From Acidobacteriota bacterium (GTDB lineage: Bacteria > Acidobacteriota > Blastocatellia > Chloracidobacteriales > JADJPF01), in NCBI GenBank assembly GCA_016213785.1, contig JACQZQ010000028.1:1-60127 (forward strand): a stretch of DNA of 60,127 nt, given 5' to 3'. The position numbers and the translations under genes are program-made. A model generated the notes under the pieces. The model was given only the letters and a program-made list of their open reading frames with translations, did no database searches and was not told the origin of the DNA. Positions 19,468 through 29,300 of this stretch are shown here, one piece after another (the stretch's first letter is position 1; each line of letters starts with the position of its first letter).

Positions 19468-21738
19468 ATGAGAGGACTGAAGTTTAGTCTTTTATTTTTC
19501 TTCTTGAGTTTATTTTTTATCCTACCTAGCGATGCAGCCGCCCAAATTCCTGGAATTAAGAATTTATTTCCCAAAAAAGTAGCTGTTGGCGATTCTGACC
19601 TTAGAGTCCGTGTTGTAGGAAAAAAGAAGTATAAAAAAACCTCTGTTATACTTGTTAATGGTGCACCTATCACCACACAATTTCAAAATGGCACATTACT
19701 TGGTATAGTAGATTCTGACTTACTTACCCAACCAACTTCTATTGCTATAGCAGTCAAAACCGGTAATGAAACCACATCCTCAGAAGTTCTTTCTGTTGTT
19801 GCCGCTAGTAATGTAACAATCACAGCCATTCGGCCTAGGATTGTTGTTGCTGGTGATATTGGAACAACTTTTGGCGTAGAAGTTCAAGGAGAAAACTTTA
19901 AAGGGCCAGCCGTTGTTAGAGTTGGTGGATTTAAGACAACTACCGATGTTCGCCGTAAAGGTGATTTATCCTTTGCTGTTGGCACAGTTGACCCTCTTGA
20001 AGTAGAAATGGTTGGATCTGTACCTGTTCAGATAGAAAATGGTGATGGTACACTTTCTAATACTTTTAATATAATTATTACTCCTCCAGGCCCTAATATT
20101 ACAGAGCTTGAGCCAAACGCTGTTGACATCAATACTAAAACTACAATCGTCAAAGTTAAAGGAAGTAACTTTACAACTGATAGTAAAGTCTTTGTTAATG
20201 GTCAGTTAGTTCCCTCTGTTCCTAAAAAAGGTAAAAAGACTATTGAGCTTGATGCTACTGTAGACGCTTCATTTTTTACCAAGATAGGACAATTACAAGT
20301 ACAAGTTATAAATCCTAATGTTGGTGATTCAGAGGTTTTACTTTTTGACGTTACTCCTATAGGCAAGACCCCTTTAATCTATTCTATTGACCCATCAAAT
20401 ATAGTTGCTGGCAATAAAGATGTTGAAGTGATTGTCTTAGGGGCTAATTTAGACAATGTTAAGACAGTTACACTAAGCGGGACTAAGGTTAAGACTTCCC
20501 AAATTGTAGAAATTAGCAAACGCGCATTAAAAGTAGTTGTAGACTCTAAAATGATTTCTACCCCAAAAACATTAAACCTAGTCATTACAACCAAAGGCGG
20601 CACAACTAGTTCCGTACCTCTAGTAATAGAGCCTTCTGCCTCAACCTCTACCCTATTAGGTAGCATCCCAGGCTTTTCTGATGGCTCAGGCAAAGATGCT
20701 TTGTTAGCCAATCCTAGCCAACTTGCCTTTGCCCCTAATGGAATGATTTTCATTGCAGATCAAGCCAACAACGCAATACGTAAATTTGACCCAACAACTA
20801 ACCAATTAACCACCATTGCTGGTGATCCTAATGGTATTCCTGGTTTTGTTGATACTTCTGAAATCAGTGATAAAAACCCAACAGTTCGTTTTAGTAACCC
20901 TATAGGCATAGTTATTGACCTTGATGGAACAATGTATGTCAGCGATTTTGGTAATGATTGTATCCGTCGTCTTCGTCCAACCCCACAAGGCGGTTTTGTT
21001 GTTGATACCTTAGCAGGAAAAAGCCGAATGGCTACTAATGAAGACGGTAAAAAAGAACGTGTAGGTCAAATGGGCTTTTTAGATGACGTAGCTGATCGTG
21101 CAGTATTCTCTGGCCCCTATGGTATCGCCTTAGATCAAGACCGTAATGTCTTAGTAACTGATTCCTTTAATAATGTAATTCGTAAAGTTGTTATGGTTAA
21201 TGGTGAACCCCAAAAGGTTGTTACAGTTATTGGTAATGGGTTTCCTGGTCTTTCTGATGGTAGCGGAACAAGCGTCCAATTTAATCGTCCTCTTGGCTTA
21301 GTAATGAGAAACAATTCCTTAATCGTTAGTGATTTTGGTAATAACTCACTTCGTCAAGTTGATATGAACTCAAATAGCGTGCAAGTTGTTGTAGGGCTTC
21401 GTCGCCGTATTCAATCTACTGCCCTAGGACAAACTGATATTAATAGCCCTACTTTCGGAGATGGAAATAAATTCTTTGCTGTTTTAAGTGGCCCAATTTC
21501 ATCAACATTTGATTCTTTAGGTAATATCTATGTACTTGACTTTAATGGTAATAGAGTTCGCCGTGTAAGCCCTGATGGGGTAGTTACAACAATTGTTGGT
21601 GGTACTAGAGGCTTTGAAGATGGTAGTTCAGCCAAAGTAGCATTTAGAGATCCTCGCTTTATGTTAATGGTAGATGATAAAACTATTATTATTGTTGATT
21701 CAGGGAATAATAGGGTTCGTAGGGTAGGCTTACCCTAA
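19468..21738 (+). CDS. Secreted IPT/TIG and NHL-repeat protein
   Basis: 756 residues with a signal peptide (LLFFFLSLFFILP, likely cut near DAAAQ). Residues about 30-395 form four immunoglobulin-like IPT/TIG domains, each opening like ITELEPNAVDINTKT or IYSIDPSNIVAGNKD. Residues about 400-756 form an NHL beta-propeller with recurrent blades such as LAFAPNGMIFIADQANNAIR and IYVLDFNGNRVRRVS. Both parts are binding scaffolds typical of cell-surface proteins, and no catalytic motif is visible. AAGGAAGG lies upstream of the ATG. The gene is followed by a 10-bp hairpin (21754-21780) and then by a UDP-sugar dehydrogenase, so a role at the envelope or in an extracellular matrix is plausible. Confidence 0.85.
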   Translation: MRGLKFSLLFFFLSLFFILPSDAAAQIPGIKNLFPKKVAVGDSDLRVRVVGKKKYKKTSVILVNGAPITTQFQNGTLLGIVDSDLLTQPTSIAIAVKTGNETTSSEVLSVVAASNVTITAIRPRIVVAGDIGTTFGVEVQGENFKGPAVVRVGGFKTTTDVRRKGDLSFAVGTVDPLEVEMVGSVPVQIENGDGTLSNTFNIIITPPGPNITELEPNAVDINTKTTIVKVKGSNFTTDSKVFVNGQLVPSVPKKGKKTIELDATVDASFFTKIGQLQVQVINPNVGDSEVLLFDVTPIGKTPLIYSIDPSNIVAGNKDVEVIVLGANLDNVKTVTLSGTKVKTSQIVEISKRALKVVVDSKMISTPKTLNLVITTKGGTTSSVPLVIEPSASTSTLLGSIPGFSDGSGKDALLANPSQLAFAPNGMIFIADQANNAIRKFDPTTNQLTTIAGDPNGIPGFVDTSEISDKNPTVRFSNPIGIVIDLDGTMYVSDFGNDCIRRLRPTPQGGFVVDTLAGKSRMATNEDGKKERVGQMGFLDDVADRAVFSGPYGIALDQDRNVLVTDSFNNVIRKVVMVNGEPQKVVTVIGNGFPGLSDGSGTSVQFNRPLGLVMRNNSLIVSDFGNNSLRQVDMNSNSVQVVVGLRRRIQSTALGQTDINSPTFGDGNKFFAVLSGPISSTFDSLGNIYVLDFNGNRVRRVSPDGVVTTIVGGTRGFEDGSSAKVAFRDPRFMLMVDDKTIIIVDSGNNRVRRVGLP

Positions 21739-21753
21739 ATATAAGAAATACAC

Positions 21754-21780
21754 TAGCCACTAGCCATAAACTAGTGGCTA
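21754..21780 (+). terminator. Hairpin after the NHL gene
   Basis: The 10-bp perfect stem TAGCCACTAG/CTAGTGGCTA has a 7-base loop and is followed by AATACTTT. It has no long T run, so termination may be partial and let transcription continue into the dehydrogenase gene 28 bases on. Confidence 0.5.
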
Positions 21781-21807
21781 AATACTTTAGGAGTGGAGCA
21801 TACTTAA

Positions 21808-23142
21808 ATGAGTTCTAGTACTCTAATAAATACTCAAACAGCCTTAATTAATAAAATAGAAACTCACCAAGCACGCATAGCAATCATTGGTCTAGGCTAT
21901 GTAGGCTTGCCCTTAGCTGTTGAATTCGGGCTTGTAGGTTTTTCTGTAATTGGTATAGACGTTAATCCCGAGAAAGTAGACCAACTTACCAAAGGCATAT
22001 CTTATATTAAAGATGTAGAGACTGAGAAAGTAACACAACTTGTTGAAAGTTTCCGCTTTAGTACCACAACTAACTTTGATGTATTAGCCGAAGCAGATAT
22101 AGTAATAATTTGTGTCCCTACACCCTTAAGTAAGACCAAAGAACCTGATATTTCTTATATACTATCCGCCGCAGAAGCAATAAAAAAACACTTGCATTCT
22201 GGACAGTTAGTTATGTTAGAAAGTACAACTTATCCTGGAACTACCGATGAAGTCTTACTTCCTATATTTGAAGAAACAGGTCTAAAAATCGACCAAGACT
22301 TTTTCCTAGCTTTCTCTCCTGAAAGAGTAGACCCTGGTAATCCTAAGTTTCATACAGGTAATATCCCTAAAGTTGTAGGTGGTGTTACCCCACTATCAAC
22401 CGAAGTTGCAGCCAAAACATATAATCAAATCATTAGTAATGTTCATAAAGTCTCATCAGCTAGAGTGGCTGAAACAACTAAGCTGTTAGAAAATACTTTT
22501 CGTAGTGTTAATATTGGGTTAGTAAATGAAATTGCTAAATTATGTCATGCTCTTGAAGTAAATGTTTGGGAAGTCGTAGAAGCCGCAGCAACAAAGCCTT
22601 TTGGCTTTATGCCTTTTTACCCTGGCCCAGGTATCGGTGGGCATTGTATCCCGCTTGACCCTCTTTATTTATCTTGGAAAGCCCGTATGCATGGATTTGA
22701 AGCCAGATTTATTGGTCTTGCTGAAGAAGTAAACTCTGGAATGCCAAACCATGTTATTGAAATCATTTCTGATGCTTTAAACAAACATCGCAAACCTCTT
22801 AATGGTTCTAAAATATTAGTACTAGGCGCTGCTTATAAACGTGATATTGATGATGTAAGAGAATCCCCCGCTCTAGAAATACTAAATAAACTTCATCAAA
22901 AAGGTTCTATCATTGCCTATAGTGATCCTTATATTCAATCCTTAACTCTTGAAGAAGGTGTTTCAATAGAAAGTGTCGAACTAGATCGTACTGTCCTAGC
23001 TTATTCTGATGCTGTTGTTATCATAACAGACCACAGCGATTTTAATTATCAGTTTATTGTAGACCATGCTCCTCTTGTTATCGACACCCGCAATGCTACA
23101 CGACATGTTAAAGAGCCATCAAATAAAGTAATTAAACTATAG
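21808..23142 (+). CDS. wbpA: UDP-N-acetyl-sugar 6-dehydrogenase (WbpA/WecC type)
   Basis: 444 residues. NAD-dependent nucleotide-sugar dehydrogenase that oxidises C6 of a UDP-N-acetylhexosamine to the uronic acid. The Rossmann motif GLGYVGLPLAVEFG is near the N-terminus, PTPLSK and ESTTYPGTT follow, and the catalytic cysteine lies in GPGIGGHCIPLDPLYL. The histidine before that Cys and the PLDPLYLSWKA context indicate the N-acetylhexosamine (WbpA/WecC/VipA) branch, not UDP-glucose dehydrogenase. The exact sugar cannot be told by reading. GGAGTGGAG precedes the ATG. The product should feed capsule, O-antigen or exopolysaccharide assembly together with the next gene. Confidence 0.88.
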   Translation: MSSSTLINTQTALINKIETHQARIAIIGLGYVGLPLAVEFGLVGFSVIGIDVNPEKVDQLTKGISYIKDVETEKVTQLVESFRFSTTTNFDVLAEADIVIICVPTPLSKTKEPDISYILSAAEAIKKHLHSGQLVMLESTTYPGTTDEVLLPIFEETGLKIDQDFFLAFSPERVDPGNPKFHTGNIPKVVGGVTPLSTEVAAKTYNQIISNVHKVSSARVAETTKLLENTFRSVNIGLVNEIAKLCHALEVNVWEVVEAAATKPFGFMPFYPGPGIGGHCIPLDPLYLSWKARMHGFEARFIGLAEEVNSGMPNHVIEIISDALNKHRKPLNGSKILVLGAAYKRDIDDVRESPALEILNKLHQKGSIIAYSDPYIQSLTLEEGVSIESVELDRTVLAYSDAVVIITDHSDFNYQFIVDHAPLVIDTRNATRHVKEPSNKVIKL

Positions 23143-23163
23143 CTCTAATGTTTCTCAGTTTTT

Positions 23164-23210
23164 ATAACCTAATAGGTTATTTAGTAACACCCAGCCTTAG
23201 AAGGCTGGGT
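23164..23210 (+). terminator. Double hairpin after wbpA-like gene
   Basis: Two hairpins in succession: ATAACC/GGTTAT (23164-23180) and the stronger 10-bp ACCCAGCCTT/AAGGCTGGGT (23189-23210). They are followed by TATTGTAATTTATT. Together they probably terminate the dehydrogenase transcript before the next gene. Confidence 0.65.
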
Positions 23211-23276
23211 TATTGTAATTTATTGGTAATCAAATAAATATCTAAGTTTTACAATTCACAATTTAGAGGAAGTTTT

Positions 23277-24575
23277 ATGAATATTGCAATCATTGGTACA
23301 GGGTATGTTGGTCTAGTAACAGGTGCTTGTTTTGCTGAATTTGGAGTTAATGTCACCTGTGTAGATAAAGATGAAACTAAAATAAATAAACTAATTGCTG
23401 GTGAACCGCCTATCTATGAACCAGGTTTAGATATTGTTATTAGTAAAGGTGTTAGAGAAGGACGTTTGACCTTTACAACTAACGTCCCTGAAGCAATAAA
23501 AAAAGCTTTAGTAGTATTTATTGCTGTAGGAACACCTTCTCGTGAAGATGGAGATGCAGATCTTTCCCAAGTAGCAACTGTAGCAGCAGAAATTGGTCAA
23601 AACCTTAACGGTTATAAAGTTATTGTAACTAAAAGTACTGTCCCAGCAGGCACAGGAGCATTAGTAAAACGTATTATTACAGAAAATGCCCCTGATGGAA
23701 GCACTTTCTCTATTGCTTCTAACCCTGAATTTTTACGCGAAGGTGCAGCAATAGAAGATTTTATGCACCCTGATAGAATTGTAATCGGCTGTTCAGATCC
23801 TCAAGCAATTGCAATCTTAAAAGACCTTTATAGCCCTCTTTATTTAATTGATATACCTTTTGTAGTTACTACTGTAGAAACAGCAGAGCTAATTAAGTAT
23901 GCTTCAAATGCTTTTTTAGCTACCAAAATTTCTTTTATTAATGAAATAGCAATGCTTTGCGATCGCCTAGGATGCGATGTTTATAACGTTGCTCGTGCAA
24001 TGGGTTTAGATAAACGTATTGGGCCAGACTTCTTACATCCTGGCCCAGGTTATGGCGGATCTTGTTTTCCTAAAGACACCAGAGCATTAGGCCATATAGC
24101 TAGCCGCTTAGACTGTGACTTTAAACTTATAAAAGCAACTATAGAAGTTAATGAACGGCAAAAAGATTTTATGGTAGATAAAATCAAAAGGATGCTAAAA
24201 GAACCTACAGGGAAAACTGTTGGAATATTAGGATTAGCCTTTAAACCCAATACTAATGATATGCGAGAATCTCCAACTATCCCAATCATTAATGCATTAG
24301 TTGAGGCAGGTGTAAAGGTACAAGTAAATGATCCTGTAGCGATGAAAGAAGCTGCTCACTTTTTATCAAATATTAAATATTGTAATGATGCTTTTGAAAC
24401 TGCTACCGGAGCAGATCTTTTAGTCTTCCTTACAGAATGGAATCAATACCGTAAACTAGATTTGGAAAAAATTAAACCTCTTATGAATAAACCAGCAATT
24501 GCTGACTTACGAAATATTTATGATCCTGAATATGTCCGTAAGCTTGGCTTTGAATATGTTGGAGTTGGTCGTTAA
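23277..24575 (+). CDS. ugd: UDP-glucose 6-dehydrogenase
   Basis: 432 residues. Converts UDP-glucose to UDP-glucuronate with two NAD+. The Rossmann motif GTGYVGLVTGACFAEFG opens the protein. KSTVPAGT and NPEFLREG are the classic UDP-glucose dehydrogenase signatures, and the catalytic cysteine is in GPGYGGSCFPKDTRAL, with the downstream FKPNTNDMRESP binding segment. AGAGGAAG lies upstream of the ATG. It is separated from the N-acetyl-sugar dehydrogenase by a double hairpin, so the two may be expressed independently although both supply uronic acids for surface polysaccharides. No glycosyltransferase cluster follows in the window. Confidence 0.93.
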   Translation: MNIAIIGTGYVGLVTGACFAEFGVNVTCVDKDETKINKLIAGEPPIYEPGLDIVISKGVREGRLTFTTNVPEAIKKALVVFIAVGTPSREDGDADLSQVATVAAEIGQNLNGYKVIVTKSTVPAGTGALVKRIITENAPDGSTFSIASNPEFLREGAAIEDFMHPDRIVIGCSDPQAIAILKDLYSPLYLIDIPFVVTTVETAELIKYASNAFLATKISFINEIAMLCDRLGCDVYNVARAMGLDKRIGPDFLHPGPGYGGSCFPKDTRALGHIASRLDCDFKLIKATIEVNERQKDFMVDKIKRMLKEPTGKTVGILGLAFKPNTNDMRESPTIPIINALVEAGVKVQVNDPVAMKEAAHFLSNIKYCNDAFETATGADLLVFLTEWNQYRKLDLEKIKPLMNKPAIADLRNIYDPEYVRKLGFEYVGVGR

Positions 24576-24586
24576 TTAATACTAAT

Positions 24587-24620
24587 TTGGAAGCACTAAT
24601 ATATACTTTAGTGCTTCCAA
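24587..24620 (+). terminator. Terminator hairpin after ugd
   Basis: A 13-bp perfect stem (24587-24599 and 24608-24620), core GGAAGCACTAA, with an 8-base loop, 11 bases after the ugd stop. Its right arm runs into the first copy of the 42-bp tandem array. Confidence 0.7.
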
Positions 24621-24782
24621 GTAACTTACTTTCTTTCCTTAATATCTTATAAATCTTTCCAAGCTACTTACTTTCTTTCCTTAATATCTTATAAGTCTTT
24701 CCGAGCTACTTACTTTTCTTTCCTAGCACCTTATAAGTCTTTCCAAGTAACTCACTTTTCTTTCCTAATGCCCTATAAGTTT
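24615..24782. repeat. Four-copy 42-bp tandem repeat
   Basis: Imperfect head-to-tail units start at 24615, 24657, 24699 and 24741, exactly 42 bp apart. Each begins TTCCAAG or TTCCGAG and contains CTTACTTT(T)CTTTCC and CTTATAA(G/A)T(C)TT. Copies 1-2 are nearly identical; copies 3-4 carry several substitutions. There are no unique spacers between units, so this is not a CRISPR. The pyrimidine-rich units do not form a strong hairpin by eye. Confidence 0.85.
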
Positions 24783-24885
24783 CTTAACTATATATATTTT
24801 TTTTACAAATACTATACATATTTTAATAATATGGTATATTGTATTTCTATATATTGAATTTTTGTTTGCAAATAGGAGATATTTA

Positions 24886-25320
24886 ATGGCTGACCAACAA
24901 CCTAATAAAAAAAATGATAAACTTATAACAACAAATCAATCTAGTTTAAGTAATACTATACTTCCTAAAAACTATCCTACAGATTGGCAAAGCCAAATTA
25001 AGCAAATTGTTGGAGGTATGCTAAAATATAATATCAAAATAGATGACGAACGAACACCAGAAATTTTACAAAGTAGACTAGATAATCTAGATGACTTAGA
25101 TAAACAAGTTTTAAGCCTAGAAAATCAATTAGCTGAGCTAAGAGAAAATAGACAAAAACAACGGATAGAACTTTGGGCATTAGGAACTAGCGTTCGTCGA
25201 GCCGTAGCAGGTATTTATGGAAATAATAGCTTAGCTTATGAATCATTAGGTGGAAAAAGAGCTAGTGAATATAAACGAAATGTTAAATCACCTGCAAAAG
25301 TCAAAACAGATAAAGCTTAA
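24886..25320 (+). CDS. Uncharacterised small soluble protein with coiled coil
   Basis: 144 residues. The ATG at 24886 is chosen because AGGAG (24874-24878) lies seven bases upstream. No signal peptide or membrane helix. A polar N-terminus is followed by a leucine-rich amphipathic helix (about residues 75-105, containing DKQVLSLENQLAELRENR) and a conserved-looking basic tail with RRAVAGIYGNNSLAYE. The tail pattern suggests a small conserved family, but I do not recognise it. A strong hairpin follows. Confidence 0.65.
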   Translation: MADQQPNKKNDKLITTNQSSLSNTILPKNYPTDWQSQIKQIVGGMLKYNIKIDDERTPEILQSRLDNLDDLDKQVLSLENQLAELRENRQKQRIELWALGTSVRRAVAGIYGNNSLAYESLGGKRASEYKRNVKSPAKVKTDKA

Positions 25321-25324
25321 ATAA

Positions 25325-25364
25325 ATTAAGGTTGTATCTTTTTTGTAAAAAATACAACCTTAAT
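25325..25364. terminator. Convergent terminator hairpin
   Basis: A 13-bp perfect stem (25325-25337 and 25352-25364), core AAGGTTGTAT. The loop region adds TTTTTT against AAAAAA. It sits between the convergent small-protein and Uma2 genes and fits both strands. Confidence 0.7.
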
Positions 25365-25411
25365 CTTACAATATTTATAATTTTTATATAAATATTTGAT
25401 TATAGTATATA

Positions 25412-26248
25412 CTATAAACTCTCTGGATCTATACCAAGTTCTTTTAACTTAGCTGCTAAGCGTTCTGCACGTACTAAAGCATCTTCTTTTGCTTGACGCT
25501 CCTGTTTTGCCTGTTCTAATGCTATTTCTTTTGCTTGGCGTTCTTGTTCTTTTGCTTGGCGTTCTTGTTCTTTTTCTTGACGTTCTCGTTCCTTCGCTTG
25601 GCGTTCTTGTTCTTTTTCTTGACGTTGTTGCTCGGCTAATTCATCACCAGTAAGAATAAGATTGCCTTTAGAATCAGTCCAGCGTAGCCATACATCATCT
25701 TTGTTTTCAAATTCACCTTGCCAAAGCGTAACACGTAAATTAGGTAAAAGGTCTTCTGTTTCATAAGAATATAATTGATATGCATTACCATTAAGCCTAT
25801 AAACAGTTAATACATTATCCATTATATGTTTCATAGGATCATAAATAATATAAATTAATACTCGCATCCAAGCATAACGACCTAATTTATTAGTATTTTC
25901 TTTTCCTTCTTTATTAGAAACTATTTCTATAACTAAATCAGGTGGTTTACCAAATTCCCATGTAAAGTATGAGCGATGTTCTTTCTTCCACCAATTATCT
26001 GCAATCTCAACATCTAAGCTTATAAACATATCTGGGACTACTGGGCTTTGCTTTATTGCATTAAATATACCAACATTTGCTGCTGCCAAAAATTTACAGT
26101 CTTCTCCAGGCCCAGTCCATCCGCTATATAATGAACTTGTTAGTAGTCTTTGATGTTTTTCTGAAGGTAAATTATCCACTGGCTCATCATCCTCCGTTAC
26201 TAAATGACTTACATCTAACTCTATTTCGTTTATTAACTCTTTAGACAT
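25412..26248 (-). CDS. Uma2-family (DUF820) nuclease-fold protein with charged coiled-coil tail
   Basis: 278 residues from the ATG at 26248, which has AGGAGT (26255-26260) at proper spacing; the ATG two codons upstream is too close to it. Residues about 40-185 show the PD-(D/E)xK-like Uma2 core: MFISLDVEI, then PPDLVIEIVS and a following Lys region. The last 80 residues are repeats of the EQERQAKE type, a long charged coiled coil built from repeated DNA units at about 25480-25640. Uma2 proteins are abundant in cyanobacteria and Acidobacteriota; a nuclease role is assumed from the fold but seldom shown. A single gene with no restriction partner. Confidence 0.8.
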   Translation of the reverse strand: MSKELINEIELDVSHLVTEDDEPVDNLPSEKHQRLLTSSLYSGWTGPGEDCKFLAAANVGIFNAIKQSPVVPDMFISLDVEIADNWWKKEHRSYFTWEFGKPPDLVIEIVSNKEGKENTNKLGRYAWMRVLIYIIYDPMKHIMDNVLTVYRLNGNAYQLYSYETEDLLPNLRVTLWQGEFENKDDVWLRWTDSKGNLILTGDELAEQQRQEKEQERQAKERERQEKEQERQAKEQERQAKEIALEQAKQERQAKEDALVRAERLAAKLKELGIDPESL

Positions 26249-26269
26249 TATCATACTCCTATTTTTAGA

Positions 26270-26294
26270 AGGGATAGGGTTTAAGCCTATCCCT
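26270..26294. terminator. Hairpin between VWA and Uma2 genes
   Basis: The 9-bp stem AGGGATAGG/CCTATCCCT with a 7-base loop lies beyond the stop of the VWA gene (26340, minus strand) and just upstream of the Uma2 gene. Probably the VWA terminator, although the T-rich side is on the plus strand. Confidence 0.5.
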
Positions 26295-26339
26295 ATTTAT
26301 TCTCTATTTTTGTCAACAACCATTTAATTTTGTTTCTAT

Positions 26340-29300
26340 TTATCGCCTAATACGAATAATCTCATAGTCTGTTTTTCGTTGATCAACGTTAAATTGCCCA
26401 TCACGCCTATTTATTTTCACTTTAATTGTATGTAATCCATCTGTAGCTGGCTCTGGGTAATAATAAAGAATATACTGACTACGAAGTTCTTTAGCAATTT
26501 CATCAAGTGGGGCTTTAATTTCTGGTCTACCTTCTTTTAATGTAGTCAAGAAATAACGTCCTCCTGTACTTTCACAAAGTTGGCGCATTTCTTTTTCACG
26601 TATACTAGTAGAACCATCTCTACCTTGCCCTCTAACTCCAATTACATAAACGTTTACTTGTGCTAAGCGGGCAGCATCAATAGCTTGTTTTAAGCTAGCT
26701 CGACTAGTTGTATCTTCACCATCTGTTAAGAGAATCATTATTCGGCGTTTGTTTTCACTAGCATTTAAGCGGCTTGCAATATCGCGAACTGTATCATAAA
26801 GGCTTGTTCCACTGTCAGTTGGTTCTACTTCCACAGCAGCATTAATAGCAACTGGGTTTTTATACTGTATTTGCTCAATTGCCTGACCAATAAGGTTTTT
26901 ATCTCCTGAGAAATTTTGTAAAACACTCTTCCTGTGACTGAAAGACACAACAGCAGTTTTATCACCCTCTCTCATAAAACGATCAACAAAGTCTTTAGCC
27001 GCTTGACGCTGTTTTTCTAAACTATATTGCTGACTACCACTAACATCAGCAAGTAAAGCTATACTAATAGCTGTATTTGGATTAACACCTTTAGTAACAG
27101 TTGTACTACTTACTTCATCTTTATCAAAATATTCAATGGCTTGAACTCGTCCATTATCTTCTATGATAACTTGGTCTTTTGTTAAGTCTGAGACATAAGA
27201 ATTATTATCACGTGTAACAATAATTGGAACACTAACTAGTTCTACATCTGTAATGTCGCGAATAACATCAGCCGCAATAGGATCTAAAGAAGGTCGGTCT
27301 TGAGGTCTACGAATTGGTGTAGGTGGATTATTACAGAATGGGAGCGATGAATTAGCCGTTGTACGAATTTTTACATCTACTCTACGGTTAATGGGTTCTG
27401 CTGTATTGTCAGGAGTATTAATAGGTAAATAATTTGGATCTTCTCCTCTACCAATTACTACATCGGCTAACTGTTCAATTAATTGTTGGCGAGTAATTTT
27501 AACTTCAGGTTCTTCTTGTAAATCTCGGATCTTATTTTTCTTAGGAGCTTTTTGATTAGTAGCTCTTTGTGTTTCAGATAAATAATTTGGAAATTCTCCA
27601 TTAAGTAAACGATTAGCTATTTGTAACCTTACTAAATAGCCACCATAGCTTGGGTCATTTAATTCCATTGTCTGAAGTCTATAAGCATAAAAAAGTCTCA
27701 TTACTTCTAATGCTCTTTGTTCAGAAAGCCATTTATTATATTCATTAGCATCAACTGTATCAGTATAGCCAATGAATTGAAACTGAGTATCTTTATAAAG
27801 AACTTGTAAAAGCATTGCAAGTTGTGCCATTAATGGACGTGGATCTTTTTGACTTTGAATTGTAATTAACTCGGAATCAATTTGTGAAAGTCTAGTTGGA
27901 TCTGTAGTGCCTCTTCTTTCTTGTCTTAATGCTGCTTCACGAGCAATTAATTCAAAACTATTAGCATCGTTTAGCGTTTGACTACGACCTAAAAGATATT
28001 CCCCTGTAGGGAATAAAATGTCTGCACGCAGTCTAATAACTTGATCTTGTCCTTGTGTAGTAATTTCACCAACTTGTTGAATTACTCTATTAAGTTCATC
28101 ACAAATTTGTTGTAGGTCTTTAACTAAACGTTGATTTTCTGTCTCTAGCTTACGAGCATAAGCTTCATATTGAGCAGCATAAGTATCAAGCTCTTTAATA
28201 TAATTATTTAAACGAACAATTTCGCCCTTTAACTTAGTTTTATCATCACCAAGTCTACTTACATCTATACGACCTCCACGAATTTCTGCACCAAGATCGT
28301 CAATTAAAGAACTTAATACATCTTTTTGGGTTTCTATTCTAGTAAGCTCTATACGAGTTGAAGCAACATTGGCATAAGCTTGAGCAGCAGCAGCAAATTG
28401 ACTAGCAATTCTAGCTTTTTCAATTACTGGTAAAATTTTTACTTCTTGATCTTCTTTATCTGTAAAGTTCCTGGATTGCTTTTGAGCTAAAAGAAAAGCT
28501 TTTTCTGCTTCTTCTAAAGAAAATTTTGCTCTTACTTCTTCATAAAGAGGAAGTCTTAAACGCTCTTTTAGCTCTAGTTCCATTTGTTGTTTAATTAATG
28601 TTGCCGCTTGGGGGCTAATGAGTTCAGCAGCTTCACTAATTATAGGATCATTATAGAGTTGGCGATTAGCTTCGGCATTATTTAAATCAATACGAGCCAT
28701 TGCTAAAGCCATTAAAGCTTGATTTAGGTTATTACGCATTTGCCTAATTCGTTTAGTAGGTTGTCCTTCAATCTCTTTTGGAACTTTAGAAAAGTCTCCT
28801 GTTTGATATCTTTCTAACATTGAATCAATGCTATCAGGAATAAATGTTGCGTTATAAGAAATTGAATCTCCAACAGAAAGCCCAGCATTATCAGTGTTAG
28901 CAGGTTGAGCACGGCTAACATAAACTATATTTTTACTAGGTTTTAACACACTAAAATGAGGCTCAGCAGTAACAATCATTCCAAATACTGCTTCTGTGGT
29001 AGTCCCATCAAGATATGCAAAATCTTCTCCAAATCCATCTTCAAAAAGAAGTTCACCAATCTTTTCTGTTATACCATGTGGAGTTACAGCCCAAAGTACA
29101 TAGGTATTAAAATAAGGGCCATAGGCTTTACTAGCTCTTTCTGGTAGCTCAAACTTTGTACATAAGTTACATACATCTATTTCAGTAAAACCTCCTTTAA
29201 CTTCTACTTTTACACTTCCTCGATTATCTCGATTTGAGCCACTAATAGCGTCTTTAACTTTTCCTTGTTCAGCATCATTAGGACGACGAAATTCTATCTT

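Larger units (their letters stand above)
24576..24885. other. Intergenic region with terminator and tandem array
   Basis: Holds the ugd terminator, the 42-bp tandem array (24615-24782), and an AT-rich segment that presumably carries the promoter of the next gene. Confidence 0.6.

Noticed and set aside
20379-20753. Antisense open frame within the NHL/IPT gene
   Set aside because: Covered by well-formed repeats on the plus strand; no start signal or domain.
19468-24575. Surface-protein and sugar-dehydrogenase genes as one operon
   Set aside because: Hairpins follow both the NHL gene and the first dehydrogenase, so a single transcript is not supported.
24615-24782. Tandem repeats considered as a CRISPR array
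   Set aside because: Units follow each other directly at 42-bp spacing with no unique spacers and no cas genes nearby.
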